A DNA stretch of 64,000 nt from Cololabis saira (lineage: Eukaryota > Chordata > Actinopteri > Beloniformes > Belonidae), in NCBI RefSeq assembly GCF_033807715.1, contig NC_084591.1, positions 25,417,090 through 25,481,089 of the forward strand, written 5' to 3'. The translations under genes and the position numbers were made by a program. The notes beneath the pieces are model-generated. The model was given only the letters and a program-made list of their open reading frames with translations, made no database searches and had not been told where the DNA came from. Positions within the stretch are counted from its first letter, which is position 1; the number at the start of each line of letters is the position of its first letter. Of this stretch, positions 25,101 to 40,100 are shown in pieces.

Positions 25101-28100
25101 CCGGGTGATCAATTACACAAAAATAAATGACAAACATTTAAGCTGGCAGGCTGTGTAAAATGAATTGAATGGCTTCACAGTTTTCTACAACACTGTCTTC
25201 ATAAAAAAGCACATTTCTCTCTTTGTTTGTCTTATTATTAATTGAACCAGCCACTGTGACATCCAGAAACAAACTCTGGGAACCTCTGAGAACGTGTGAA
25301 GTGCGTTGGCCAGTTTGGGTCCAAGTGAACATGTAAATACGGACATACAGGAGGCTTTCAACTCCCAAGTGCATGAGAGAAACAATATTCGTTTCCTATT
25401 TTTCTTCATAGATTTAGACTTTTAGATCCAGATAGATTCTGTCAACAAATAAAATGGAAACAAAATCACACCCGATGTTTATCTGATTAAAAAGATATAA
25501 CCTTCAAATTAAGTGTTAATCCAAGATCCATGTACTTTTACCACTCACAGAATAGTAATATTGGTTTATATATTTAAATGGCAAAGGTATATTTATAACC
25601 GATCCTGTTCAGCTGGGTTCTCTTCTACTTTAAGAACTTCAGGAAAATAAAAATAATGTTATGGACTCCATTTGTGAACAAATCAAAAATTCTGAAAGGG
25701 TTTATACATTTTAAAGCATCACTCCAGGAAGTTTAGAAAAAAAAGCAAAGATGAAATAATAGTAGCGCCTGAAGAAACAGAAGAGGTGGGACGTTTACAG
25801 TTCCTACAACTGGGAGCGGGGCTTGTAACTCAGCCTTGAATCTCGTAAATACATGCCGGTTCTGGTTCAGGTAAAGCAGATTGATTAATTTTCAGTTCCA
25901 CCTCAGATGAACTGAACAAGAGTGTGTGGAAGGGTGAACATCTATGCAACAGCACAATGAAAGGAGGACATAAAAAATGGCTTATCTTGAAAGAGCAGTG
26001 TGCACTTTCACAGCTTCAAGCTCCCCCTTCTCATCAGAAAATCTCTCTCCTCCTCTTTGCCCCCTCGTTTTCTCCGACAGCCTCCCTCCCTCCTTTTCCC
26101 CGCTCCGGCAGAGCGTTTAACGCGTGCAGATGAAAAGGGCAGCTCTGTGAAAGGCCAGTGCTGAGCAACCACCCCTAGGATGCCAGTGCCTGTCCAGTCC
26201 AATAAAGCCGGCTGTCCTCCTGTTACCAGCTGCCTTGGTGGAAAAAACTGGATCACTCCAGCTTCTCTGCTTATCAGTTCACGATACCACTATACTACCT
26301 TCTAATAATGGAGTAGAGTAGGAGCTGTATATAAGGGAGAGCCCCATGAGAAACTGAATACATCATTGATTTTGAGTAAAAACCAGTACTACAGTCACTT
26401 TCTTTTATGAATGCACTCTCACCATTTCTCTCCACTCTGTACTCATCTTCCACTACAACTCCCGTCACCTCCAGAAATATTCAGATGAATCTGCTGTTCT
26501 AGGGTGTGAGGGCAGGAAGCTGAGTACGGAGACAACTCCCCCCCATTGTGTGGGTACAATGACCTCAACTTCAACATGAGGATGACAAAGGGGATGGTTG
26601 TTGGTTTTAGGGGGTGAACACCATTTCCATTCTGGAAAAAGAGATGAAAGTAGCAGGAGACTACATATACCTGGGTATTCACCTGGACACCACACAGGAC
26701 TAGAGATGCAACACTGAGACTGTCCACAAGAAGGGACAGAGCGTGGAAGATATGCAGAGGTTGTGCATCAATAAGTTTGCGACCGAGACAGCAGATTTAT
26801 CTGCTGTATGTAGAGGTGGACAGAGTACTTGACCCCAGTACTTGAGTAAGAGTACAAATACTACTGGTCAAAATTTACTCCGTTACAAGTAAAAGTAGCT
26901 CAGTAAAAATATTACTCGAGTAAGAGTAGAAAAGTACTTGCTTTTAAAGGTACTTAAGTATCCAAAAGTAAATGCTTTTAAATTTACTTTAAGTAAAAGT
27001 AAGAGTAAGAGTAAATTTCTTATTTTCCACATCAGTAAATTACTATATTTTTTCTAAATTAATTTAAGGATCTTTTAACTATTGTTTCTGAGAATTAACT
27101 CTTTGAAACCAGCTGCACTGATGTGCTGCTTTTAGAACCACAATGTTATATAAAACCTGCAGGAACACCAAAAACAAATCAAATGAATGGGATCATAAGA
27201 GGACAGTAGATGATGCAGAGTTTATTAACAATCATGAACTGAAACCAAATGAACCTGCACCATCCAACTAAGTCTGGATCCCCCTCAAAGACCACTGCTT
27301 TACAAAAAACTACATCTCTGCTTTCAATAACTCATTGTTGAAGTCACTTAACTTTACAGGAAGGACATGTACCAGTACAATATAGCAATATAGAGCATAA
27401 CAAACTGTCTCCCCATGTCTGTCTTGTCCGTCTCCGTGCCTGTCTCCCAATATCCGTCTAAAAATAGGATTTTAGGGAAGAAGAAAAAAGAGCAGACCTG
27501 AAAGTAACGAGTACTTTTCAGCCTTCCTAGAAATTTACTCGAGTAAAAGTAAAAATATTTGTCTTGGAAATGTATTCAAGTAAGAGTCATAAGTACCAAA
27601 GAAATCTAATACTCAAGTAAAGTACAAATCCTCTGGATATGTACTTAAGTACAGTACTCAAGTAAATTTACTCCGTTACTGTCCACCACTGGCTGTATGT
27701 TGGGGCAGCGGCTTCAGAACCAGCGACTCAAAGGCCCTTTAAAGATAAAGATGATTTTGATTCTTTCCACACACAGAGGTTGAACTGTATCAGCACAGAA
27801 ATATGTCTTGCTGCTGCTGAGGCAGAGGCAGCGCAGCGACACATCAGTGCGTGTTTAAACACAGCATGCTGGGTTCGTAGAATCGGGAGTGTGATTCATA
27901 AGCACGGCATGTTCTATCACGGTGATTCGCACTCACCTAAAGTCATCAATTTAACCCCGGGACTACTCCATTGCAAGCTCAGAGGTGTATACACTTCAAC
28001 CCCCAACTGCCTTCTGTACTTAAGACACAGGACACCAACGAGCCATGGAGGTGAAACCAGTCCCACCTTGAACCAGCTGTGTGACGAGGACCGAAGAAAT

Positions 28101-31100
28101 TGAAGAAACTGATAAAGAAAGCTTGGTTTGTGCTGGGGGACGATCTGGAGCCCCTGAAGAATGTTGCATAGGTTCCAGACCACAATGGACAACACCGCAC
28201 ATCCTCTACATAACACAGTGATTAAATAACCAAGTGGTTTCAGACAGACTTCTTCAGGTTTGCTATATTACAAAGTCACGCAGATCTCTTCTACCCACAG
28301 CTCTAACTATCTACAACCATCTCCAAAAAATGTATGTGTAATTAAAGCAAACTGAATTCTCTGAGGATATAAACTTGGAAGAGAGGCTTTTTTACTTTTA
28401 TAGGACAGCATATCTTGGAGCATTACTTCTCAGCATCTTACAATACCTTAACTTATCACACTGTGAGTAAGCCCTGACTTCAAAGTGAGATACTGTGCCA
28501 GTGACTCAGACTTCCCATGAAGGAAGCTGGCAGCTGTGACTAATATGAAACATGATGATAATGCAAGGTTTATTTTTGACAAATTTGAATGTAGTTGAAT
28601 GTTAAGTGAGCATTTAAGACAGTGGAAACACTGCCACCATTAAAATAAGTTTGTTTTACACTCCTCCAATCACTCACGACAAGATTAAAATGTAGCTGTC
28701 TTGCTAAAATGTAGATTCTCTGTTACTAAGTAAAGTTGTTTAAAGCAGTGTGTGTGAACTTAAATACATTAAGCCCTTCTATCAATTTGGCACATACAAG
28801 GCCAGTTAGTCACTTTTTTTTCTTATAATGTTGAGTCAGATAAACATCTTGTGAGGAACAGGTTACATTCAATTTAATTTTTTTGAACTACTTCACCATG
28901 AAGATGCTCACTGTTGCTCATTTTAGCATGTTTATATTCACCTCTGTCAAACACTTTGTTCCTTTCATTCATTACTTACGTGATGTCAGTGCGCTGGTAG
29001 CATCCCTGCAACAAACAGGCTATGAGGTCCCCAAGAAAGCCAAAGTCCTGCTCTGATAGGGCTTTCTCCAGCTCCTGAAAAAAAAAAAAAACAACAAGTC
29101 AAGAAACCGTCAAAAGAATCTGCCGTAACATGCTACCAGTAGTTTCTACAGCTTCGGTGCAGAATGAATTAAGTAGAGACATTTCAAGTGACTTCCACTT
29201 GAAGCAAAATGATGAAGGCCTCAGGCCTAAACGCAAAAGCATACATGTTTAGACTTCCCATTACCTATGTATGTCAGGTGAACAGGTACATGGGGATGAC
29301 TGGAATTTGCAGTTTCCCTAGGACCGCCTGATTTGCCAGTGGTGGGTACGCTCAGCTGCAGCAGAAGTTCAAGTAAAGCCATGACCCCTCTCCTGCCTGG
29401 CATTGTGTTGCAGCTATTGAGGTTTTATGAAGCGGCAGTAATGGCAGAACAAACTCGAAAAGACCTGAAAGCACCAAGGAAAGATAGCAGGCAGCAGGGG
29501 CTGAGAGCCACAACACCACCATGCCCCCTCCTTTCCTTCACTGACCAACCAAGATACAGCCCCCTACACAGCCTCCCAGCATGCACTGCTCTCTCCAATG
29601 ATACCCAAAAGCTAAGCAGTCAGGTGTGGAAAGAGAGAGAGAGAGCAGTGGGACAAAGAAGACTAGTGCAACGTAACAAACTACTTTTTCTCTGTCACTC
29701 TCTTTCTTTCTTATTCACAAGCGCTACACTACACGTTGATGAATCTCGCCTATCTCAATGATGTGCAGGCATGCTTAATTATCTTGTGGTCACTCATCTC
29801 TTCTCAGGCTGCCTCTCCCTAAAGGGAACCTGGTTGAACTCAAGAGGCCACCAAAGGTCAGCACACACACCTCCTGGCCATGGAGAATGACGGAAACCAG
29901 GAGTCAACAAGTCAGCACGATGAAAAACAGGAGAGGAGGAGGGGAAGACCAGAGAAAAGTTGAAAAACAGGATAAGATAAATGCTTGTGCTCGAGGTCAG
30001 AAAAGAGAAAAGCATCACTAAAAAACAAACAAACTTGTTCTTGCTTTAGTTTGAAAATACAGACTGACTTTAATGAAAAATTGTATATAGAGATTATACA
30101 TGTAATAACAACCTTATAACTTAAAAGATATATAAGATTTATATATAAAGATTTATAAAATAAAAGACTGTACTGAATTTTAACAATACTTCAAAAACAA
30201 AACAAATATGACATTTTCTTGTCAGGGCTTGTGCTACTGATTCAGTCCCTTAAAAAATGAGCTTCAGCACTATTATCTTTATAAATACAGCAAGTAAAAA
30301 TATAAAACTTGGACCAAATCAGTTAAGAGATGGCTAAAATGATTTACACTGGATGATCTTCATTTGTTATATAATCAACTTTTCAGATAACTGTGTCGGA
30401 GCTGGTCATCAAATAAATATCTTTCCTACTCCAAGAAAAAAAAAATAGGTTTGTGACTCAATTAGGACTACACTGAAGACAACTACACTAGACGTGCAAA
30501 TCAGTTATAGACCTGACCATAATGGATGTTTTATGTTGTTTATTGCAAGCAAACAGAGCGGGCGTGTTTGTGGTAATAACATGTTTGCAAGTGACCTGCA
30601 TGGGTTTGGGGCGGTGCTCATGAGATGAAGGGTCAGAAAGTAGAGGTCAGACTTGTAATGTTAACATGAGCAAATTAGCAGCGGCGACAATGAAACAGCC
30701 AAAAAGAGCGAGGGGGTTGTCGTCTTTTTTATTATACTAGATGCAACAAAAGAGGTTTTTCTAAACAAGTAATGTCCATCATCTTCTACTTTCGCAACAG
30801 GTGGACACTTGAATTGAAGCCTGATATCAATAAGGTGCTGTACTGTTTAACTCAGCATAAATATGAAAAAAAAAATTACAGTAAGTGAATAGTTTTGTTG
30901 CAACAACTTATAAATCAATGTCAACTATCTAGGAGCTAATATTTGATTTATCCATGTGGTTTGTTTAGGGCCACATGTTGACTGAAGACCTCATGTTCAG
31001 CAAAGCAAAGAACTGTCTAAGATCGTGTTAATGCCCTCCTCCTTCACAGGAGAACATTATGTGGTTACTCCTAGATTGTGCTGCGACTGTCAAGTTGTTT

Positions 31101-34100
31101 ACTAATCAAATACTGTGTGGATTATTCCATCAATTAATTGGGTGATTGGCTATTAAATATTTTTGCTGTGTATAAAGAAGAAAGAACTTTTTTTTTTTTA
31201 ATGGTCAGCTACTTAATAAAATAAAATACTTTTCTAGCTTTTATATCCACTAACAATCACTTTATAAACTCTTCGTTAAGTTCAAAATGTTTTTATGTAC
31301 ATCTAGTGACGTGAACATTTAGCTTCTGCATAAATAACTATGTAAAAAGAGACAACAATTTTGTAAATATACATTTAACAATAGATCAGGATTGCACTAA
31401 TTTGTAATAAATGTCTTCATTCACAATTATAGAAAACTCAAAAAACTCTGTCAAACCAAAATGACAGGATTTATAACCCAGCTGTCATTCACATTAGAAC
31501 TGTCAAACTTACTGATTTTGTATGAATGATCATTGTCTCAAAGATTCCACAACAATAGGATCACTGCATCAATAATTTCAATAACCATAAGACAATTTAG
31601 TTAAGTGTTATATATCTATTCCTTTTTTGTCAAGAAATGTAGTCAAAATAGTCAACTGAGGTGTAGAATCTCAAATCATAACTAATATTTGTGATACCAT
31701 GAAATCTTAAGATACGAATGTGTCATTTTTTTGATGGTGTTCATTGTCAATGCCCAAATACTAATAGAAAATACTAATTATTTTACTGTACTATGTTATT
31801 TCTCTGTGGGAGAAGTTGGATTGAGGATACAGTTTCTAACCAAAAAGATTCCAAATATAGAAAGAAATGCTATCGTTTTGCACCCTGTTGAGTTTGACCT
31901 GGCTGTAAAGTTCACAAGAGTGATCATAATCACATTCTGTGTGTGGGTGCACCAAACAAGAAAGAGAGAAGTATACAGACATACTACAAGCCACAAAAAT
32001 AAAAGAATTATGCCTTTAAAAGTTTTTATAGTTCAGCTTTTCCACACCATGAATATGTTGTGGGTATAACTGCCTACAATTTATGGCTGCATATTTCCAG
32101 CCTATTAAAAGAAGGCAAAGCATTCACACATAAAAAAAGACTGTTTCAACACTAAAACAGTTCTTTCGTCACTGGAAATAACTTGAAACTGACTAAATAA
32201 ATTATAAAATAAATAAATAAAAAACTGTCCAGAACAAAAAAGATGGCAACTATACATGTGTAGAAGTGGCTGAAACATGCAGTTTAGAGAAGGCACCCTT
32301 CAAACCTGACACAGGTGGAGCAGTTTACTCATAGGAAGTGGGCCAACAATATCTGCCTACAGGTTGCAGACATCACAAGATTGCAGTGATTGCCTCAAAA
32401 GGCTGTGCAACAAAATATTAAAGGGGACCTATTTATGGCATCTAATACCTATTTTAAACAGGTGTCTTAGGCCCCGTTTACACGGAGCAAAAAAGGAGGC
32501 GTTTTCATGCGTTTTGGCCGTTCGTTTACACGAAAACGGAGCTCAAAGCCCCCAAACACGATCATTTCTGAAAACTCCGGCCAATGTGGAGATTTTCAAA
32601 AACTCCATTTTCACGTTTGCTTGTAAACGGAGGAAAACGGAGATTTAGGCTCAGAACGTCACATTATGCTACAGAAACGTCACCAGCATCATTTGTGCGA
32701 CCTGTGTTTACAATTTGTTTGGCCACCGTCAATATTTTCTTGTATATTTATATTCTAAAGTCACACTTAAAAACTAACTCCACTTCTCTGTCACTCCAAA
32801 CGAAAGACTCTCGTTCCGTCTTGGAAGTAACTGGCAGTCAAGGCTGAATTATGGTTCCGCGTTACACCAACGCAGAGCCTACGGCGTAGGGTACGCGGCG
32901 ACCCGCTCCGTACGTAGGCTACGCCGTCGATTTAACGTGGAACCATATTATTCAGTGTTCACACGTGTCATTTGTTGATGTTTTTTTCCAGGATTCTGAT
33001 TGGCTTGCATGACTTTACGCTTCTCGTTACACTGCCCCCCTGCAGGTTTGGATGCTCATAGCACCTTAACAGCGTTTTCATGCGGGTTCGTGTAAACAAG
33101 GATATTTTTGAAAACGTAGAGGGGGAAATATCCGTTTTTGTAAATTACTACGTGTAAACGTGGCCTTAAAAATGTCTTAAAAACAAGCTTTTGATTGTTT
33201 TTTGCTAAATAAATGAGAAATTCAGCCTCTGAGCCATGTCTTTAGCATCTCATTCTCTAACCTCATTATCTATGAGGGATTCTGAGCTATGATAATGAGG
33301 CACTGTGCTGATTGGCTGCCTGAATGACGCGATACACCGCTACGGAAAAATGTCGGAAGCTCCGGCCGGCGGAGTTAGTTGTTTTTGTTCCGACCAGAGT
33401 TAGTTGTGGGCGTGGTTTCACACATCGGAGGCCAACCTCTGTAAATCGCATTTTGGTTACGTAACAACGGGAGCAGAATCTGAACGGCTCGTAGGAGCCA
33501 CATCACACTGGATGGCTCATCCGGGTGGCTGTACAGACACTGCAGAATCTGGTTGTTTTCCTCCTCTCTTGGCAGACTGAGGGGAGACCACTTTATGTAT
33601 GTTAAAACAAGAAGAAACTTGTTTTTCATAATAGGTCCCCTTTAAGTTGAGGGTCTCCATTTTGTTCAAGCCGTTTTCATTAGTTTGTGCGTTTTAATGA
33701 TTCTTTTGAAACACAATTGGAAAGCAGTGTAATTTTCATAGCGCAGTGTGATGTAAATTATTTTTTTATTAGTGCTTTTGTATGTTTCAAGCTATTTCAG
33801 TGACCATTGTGTGTTTTTTTTTCTTCCTTTCCTTAATGTAAGGATACAAACACATTTGATGTGTCTATACATACTGGATATAAAATGTTATCCAGCTGGT
33901 CTGGTGAAGCCATGAACTCTGATGACTAGAAAGAGTCAGAATCCACAGGCAGTTGTGCAAAGGATGCAGCAATATTGTGTTGTGCTCTCTTCCACTTCCA
34001 GGTCCCATGTCAGGCAGTCTCTGGATCAAAGTGAAACCATCCATCAGAAGATAAAACTGTCCTTTGATCACACTTTTAAAAAGCTAGGGGCCGTGGCTGG

Positions 34101-37100
34101 GGAAGAAGTGAAGATCTGAGCACAGCATAGCAGATTGGAGGGCTTGCTGTGGCCACTTGCTGGATTAACATCACTCTTCCCCAACTTTGAAGTGCCACAC
34201 AACAACTCAGATGGCAAAAGGGAAGGGGAATCAGTTTGGTGTGTGTCCTTTCTTCAGACACATCCATTTTTCAAACTCCCACATTGTTCTAATAATTACA
34301 ACCACTCAGCTTGATGATACGTTTGCAGGGGACCCTGCTGAACCTCAAATTTGTTCTGTGCCATTCTTTTCCCCTCAATAAGCACTTACAGGAAAAGGAA
34401 AAAGAAAAAAACATTAACACTGTCACACCGTGGACACAATTTACAACTTCAGTCGACAGAAGACAAAGACTTTTGAAACATCCATTTATACAAGTGTCTC
34501 ACCAGGATAAACACACTGTATGTCATTGCCTGCTTCACATTAATAATCAACAGAACTCAAAAGATAAAAGAGCTGGATCCGTGATAGGCTAATGACTATA
34601 AATCATATACTGACAAGTGAAAGAGTCAAAACCTGAAAAGGTTCTCACCATTCACTTTTACATTAAGGACTACATGGAAGGGGGAAAAAAAGTTTTACAA
34701 CTTCATATGTCCAAAAACATTTTACAGTGTCAAACAAAACGAGTCCAATTCCAAAAAAAAAGTATGTGAAAAAGTGTATTCTCACATAGGAGTTGAGAGC
34801 ATGCAGCAACCACCTGTTACGGTAATCAAATATACTTAATACGTTTACTGCTCTGGATGAGTATTACATGCATAATACAGCACATTAGAATTGACTGGAA
34901 GTGTACTTTGTTGTTCACATGACTGTGGCTACACGGTTTTACATTACCAAGCAAACTACATCTGCAACAGGCTGTTTGTTCATACATATTTAAAAAAAAA
35001 AGAAAGATGGATGACGAGTCAATGTCGTTGAAAAGATGTCTCATCAATTCAGTCTTCTGGAGGTTCGGCTTGCAGTCAGCACTTCACCCTGAAGGCACTA
35101 GCCACATCTCACCAGTATCCCCTGCTGGTTCTCTCTCTGGCTTAACCTCTTACTCTTCTCTTCCACACCATTATCCTTGCGCCTACCCTGCTGTCCTGTG
35201 TCTGTCAGGGCCTCTGAGCCATTTTATTATTCCCCTGACAACACCCATGCTGCACTCTCCACCCGAATCCTTTTCTTTCTCCATCTTCCTTCTCTCTCCT
35301 TTTGCTCTACACATTAGTCCCTTACAGAGAGCATTTTCAAGGCAGGATTGTTGCATTGATATTTCTCCTCCTTTTAAATATGAACAAACTCGCAGCTGAA
35401 TGATTGGAAATATTTGCTACACATCTGTTCCACCATAGGGAGGTAGTAACAGATGCAAAATAAAGGGGAGATGAACTCTGTGCAGAAAGGGAAGCAGTCA
35501 CAGTTGATACAGAACATTAACGGTACCATAATATACTTTCTTACTTTCAGAGGTTCAAATTTTACCATGAACTGTCATGTTCCCCAGTTTTATCCTTAAA
35601 ATATTTGTATGATTGATAAAGCAGCAAATAAAAAAGTTTTGAAAGAGCAAACCTGGAGCTTCTAGGGTTTTAAAAAAACGTTTTTTTTTCCCTGCTCATG
35701 TGAGTACAATTGACATACAGGCTGGTCATCTGAACTACAAGCACAAATCAACCAAGCCTCTCAATATAATCCTACACGGGGTCAAGACCTGCCTCTTTAG
35801 ACAGAATTTAGCTAAAAAAAAAAACCAACCCTATCATCATCATTTAAATTAAAGGGGGAACAAATCAAAAAATATATTTCCTTGTATATTTGTATGTGAT
35901 TAAAATCACTTGGGAACGTATGCACACAAGCACACAGTTCAATCCAGGAACATACACGGGGATAGCAATTGTTCAAGTAAAGCAACAAAATAAATTCCTT
36001 CATTTTTGTTTTATTCTATTTATTCTTTTTTTACTGAACTTAAATGCTCCATTTTCTCTTCAATCTATTTGTATTCTTTGTTTTTCTTGCAGTGTTAATA
36101 TCAACAAAAAAAAAAAAACTGCCTCCAGTTGAGTTAACGGCATTTGTAGTTAATTAAGATTAAGACCTGCTCCTCTAATACAGATGAGTGAGTAGGTGTT
36201 TTTAGATTAGATCCAGCTAATATCGCTGGATGATGAACGCATGTTTAACGTGCGTTGGCAACGTAAACACAAGGCGTGTTATTTGTCACCTCTGGCCTGA
36301 AGGCGAATCGAGGCTAAGGAAGGCGACCCAGGAGGCGTTATCCGCAAAACATAACGTAACCTGTGTGTAACCCGTATTATCGCCACATCAGCAAGATGTA
36401 TCGCCGTCAGACAGGTATCATTTTCAAAACTAGGACGGACGAACATCAGGATGAGCGTTTTTTTGGCCGAGTTTTGCTTCTTGCAATCCCCCAGTTTGTC
36501 ATTTTTGTGGCCACTTGTTCAAACAATGGACCATCCTTTGTGGTTCCGGACATACGCTGGTTTATGGTGTCCGAGGCTGAGCAGCTCAGATCTCCTCCTC
36601 TCCCCAGTTAATCTTTCAAATATGGATCCCACCTGTGACGTCCTGCTGCTGCTGTTACTCTCATCAGCTGTTTCCTTATCTCATTAAATAAAAACTCCCG
36701 TGGTGGGCTGTACTCAGGTTATGTGATCTACAAACCCCTCCCACAACCCGCCACCCAGCGTTAGTTCTGTTTACATCAGACCTGACCTGCGGTTAAAGCT
36801 ACCCTCGGAGGTGAGTTATTCGCAGGGCAGCTCGACATGTCACCCCGCGTTGGTCAATGTAAAAGGGGCACACGGCACGCTAGATCTGGGTAATCGCGGG
36901 GTAAATGTAAAAAGGGCTGTAACTACTGAGTCAGTAGCTACTGAGTATCACTTGCACAGGGACTGGAACTCTGACATCGACCTTTCGGCTTTATAGCAAA
37001 ACATCAGAAGATCAACCAGCATCGAGGCAATGCTCTACTAGTAGTTGTGTAGTGCAGTAGATCTAAAAATATGCCTTAGCCAATTAAACTAATTCATTAA

Positions 37101-40100
37101 CAGTGTTGATCCTGGATGTTGTCAATTGCGATCATGATGACACTAGGATGAGGGTTCTTCACTTGCACGGTGATCTGCAATCTCTCACCTCAAATTTAAC
37201 CTCATTATAATCTAATAATAATAATATTAATAATCAAAAAAAGAATAGATTAGACAGGTCACTTATGAACTGCTATAGGCCCATATCAAACCTCCCCTTT
37301 CGAAGTAAAATCGCAGAAAAAGCTGTTTTTCAACAGCTGTACTGTATAATCGCCTAACACTGTGCCTAGCTCTTTTACATTGGCTGACACTCGTGTCGCG
37401 TGTCCTTTTTACATTGACCGACGTGGGGTGGGGTGTCGAGCTGCCCCCATGAATAACTCACCTTCAATCATACATTTAACCACGGGTCAGGTCTAATGTA
37501 AACAGAACTAACGCGGGATGGCGGGTCGTGGGAGGGGTTTGTGGGTCCCATAACCTGAGCACAGCCCACCAAGGGAGGTTCTTTTTTTTGTTAAATGTAT
37601 TATTATTTGATAAAATAAGGAAACGGCTGATGAGAGGAACAGCAGCAGGTCACAGGTAGGACCTATATTTGCAAGATGAGTAACTAGGGATACAAGGAGA
37701 TCCGAAAGCTACTCAGAGCTGAGGACGCCATAAACCGGCACATGTGCAGAAATGTTGTAAGAAGCAAAGCCTACCCGGAGAAAATATGTTCCTTGTCAAC
37801 ATTTTCTCATGTCTAGGTCAAAGACTGATTCACTACTGCTCTCATGATAACTGGTTGTATTGCTCTGTTGTATTTGTTTTCATGACAAGGTGCAGAAAGA
37901 TGGACAAAATCAACGCAGGGTATGGACGGATTGCTACATCCATTTCTGTCGCCGTTTCAAACGTTGTAGCATAAAAGCTCTTTAGGTTTCACAACCTAAC
38001 AGGCCCTCAGTTTTTTTGAGTAGCGATCAAAATTAAACATTTTTAGGAGCTCTATTGCATGATAAATAAAGTATTGGCCTCCATTTCTTAGCATTGAGGA
38101 CAGCATTAGTCCCCACTATTTTCAATATTGCAGCCCTAAACTGGCAAGAACCTTCCTGCATGCGTTATCCATCAACACTCATTATTGTACCATTCGATCA
38201 CTTTGGCAAACAAACTGTGTTCTGTACACGCAAATAGAGAATTTTGACTAATCAGTCTAGAGCCCCAGCTGTCATTTTTCTGCACCCCTATTTCTATGTG
38301 TTTATGCATAGTTAAGACGTGTCGAATTTTGCAATTCTCCCACGAGGAGCACTTCCAGCCAGACTTCTGTGGACAGTAAACGGATTTACTTGGGTCCCAC
38401 TGTTTTCTGCGGGTTCTGAGTTCATGGCACGGTTAACATGTTCCGGTTTTTAAGAAGGGAATAAATATAATGTGCCCATCCTTGGCCCACCACTGCATCT
38501 ATAGTCCTTAACACTGGCCATTTTTTCGTGCCTCTTCAAAAAATCTCAAACAGCAAATCTTGACATCCACGTCTGACCTGAAATCATAACCTGGGGAGAG
38601 CTCTTGCTGATGCAGTGCAACTACCTTGCGTCTTGTTGCTGCGCTCAGTTCTGCCATGGTGTATGACCTGTGACATAAATCACTGTTTTCCACAACCCCA
38701 CTGTGGTAGGTAGCAGAGTTTGGCTGTTCTTCACCCAGTTTTAAGCCTATTACACAGCTGTTTCTGTTTCAGTTAATGACTATGTTTCAACCCACATTTG
38801 AAATTGATGGTCATAAACACTTGTTTGGTATAATTGGATAATCATAGGCTTGAGTATAATCCTACAAAACCCCTGACGTTGTGCAAGTGTACCAAGAAGA
38901 ATCCATGCTGTTCTGAAGGCAAAGGGTGTTAATAAGAATGAATTTGGTTTAGATTAATCTTCTGATTGCCCTCTTTGCATTTAAAAAGTTACTTACAGTA
39001 TTTTTTCACCTGTGCCATAGACATTCACACAATAATTAATTTACCTTTTACCCTTGTTGAAATATAAGTGAATAAAAATAAATCAATCATGACTACAACT
39101 AGCACTGTCCATCATAATACTGTATGTTATATAGGGCTGCAAAAGTGAGTTTACAGTCGACTATGTCAGTTATGGAAATTCCTCGATGTGGCATTTTTAG
39201 CATGGGGGTGTGATGTCAGACCACTTATGTGTCATGGACAATCAGATCTTCACACTCAATGGTGAATGTTCTGTTATTATAAAGCACTACAGGAAGTGTA
39301 GAGGGAACAATAGCTAGCATTGTGGAAATAAGATTAGTGTATTTAGTCCATTAAGAATGGATGATGCCTTCCCCTCAAACGTTCTCAGACAAATCCACAA
39401 TGTAGCAATATGTGTCGTTAAAAGTGAACAGTTTTCTCAATAAGAGTTTGCAAAACGGCCGCAGTTTTTCCAGTCGTCAGACAGTGGTTGTCTGTTGCAA
39501 CATCCAACATCATGCAAGCCACTGTCGGCTGTGAAGTTTGTCTACAGACTATGAAAGCTTAAAAAGGTAGCTGCACGGCTAATTTATTCCAGTTGTAAAG
39601 GGGACAAGCCGCTAAGTGTGCAATGTCTATGATAGAAACTGTGGTCAACTGTAGTTTGTCTACAGTTCATGGCAACTAAAAGGTAGAAGCACAAATCATT
39701 TATTCTAGCATTCTTCACAGGTGAGAAAATTGTATAGCACTCAGAAAGCTGTATATCATATTGACCATAACACCCAGCCCTGCTCAAAAATAACAGATGT
39801 AAATGTAATTAACTGTTATCAATAAATATATACAATTTAGCGTCAACAGCAACACATAATTTTGCACCAGCAAACATTCTAATTAAGATAGAATCAAACT
39901 TAAATAAATTACATAAAATCTAGCAGCTGAAGCTAAACATACATAGTAAAAAAATGTGCAAGTCATTGGTCAGAGAACTTTAAAGTGAACAGATCAACTT
40001 GTGGATTGGTTTTATTTTCTGACAACTGATCAATTTGTCCATATCAGGACCAATATTTGATTGAGCCTGTTCAGCCCTGCACCAATGAGTAGACAATATT

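Larger units (their letters stand above)
32422..33641. mobile_element. TTAA-flanked piggyBac-type non-autonomous element, host of a nested MITE
   Basis: Ends AGGGGACCTATTTATGG and TTCATAATAGGTCCCCT are inverted, flanked by TTAA at 32418-32421 and 33642-33645, the piggyBac target. 1220 bp including a 696-bp insert (32470-33165). No transposase frame is visible. Confidence 0.88.

Noticed and set aside
29333..29761. 142-codon plus frame near cecr2 exon 2
   Set aside because: Antisense to the intron, no similarity recognised, and ends in low-complexity Phe/Leu/Ser text.
33240..33640. GC-rich patch that looked like an exon or CpG island
   Set aside because: It is the right part of the TTAA-flanked transposon.
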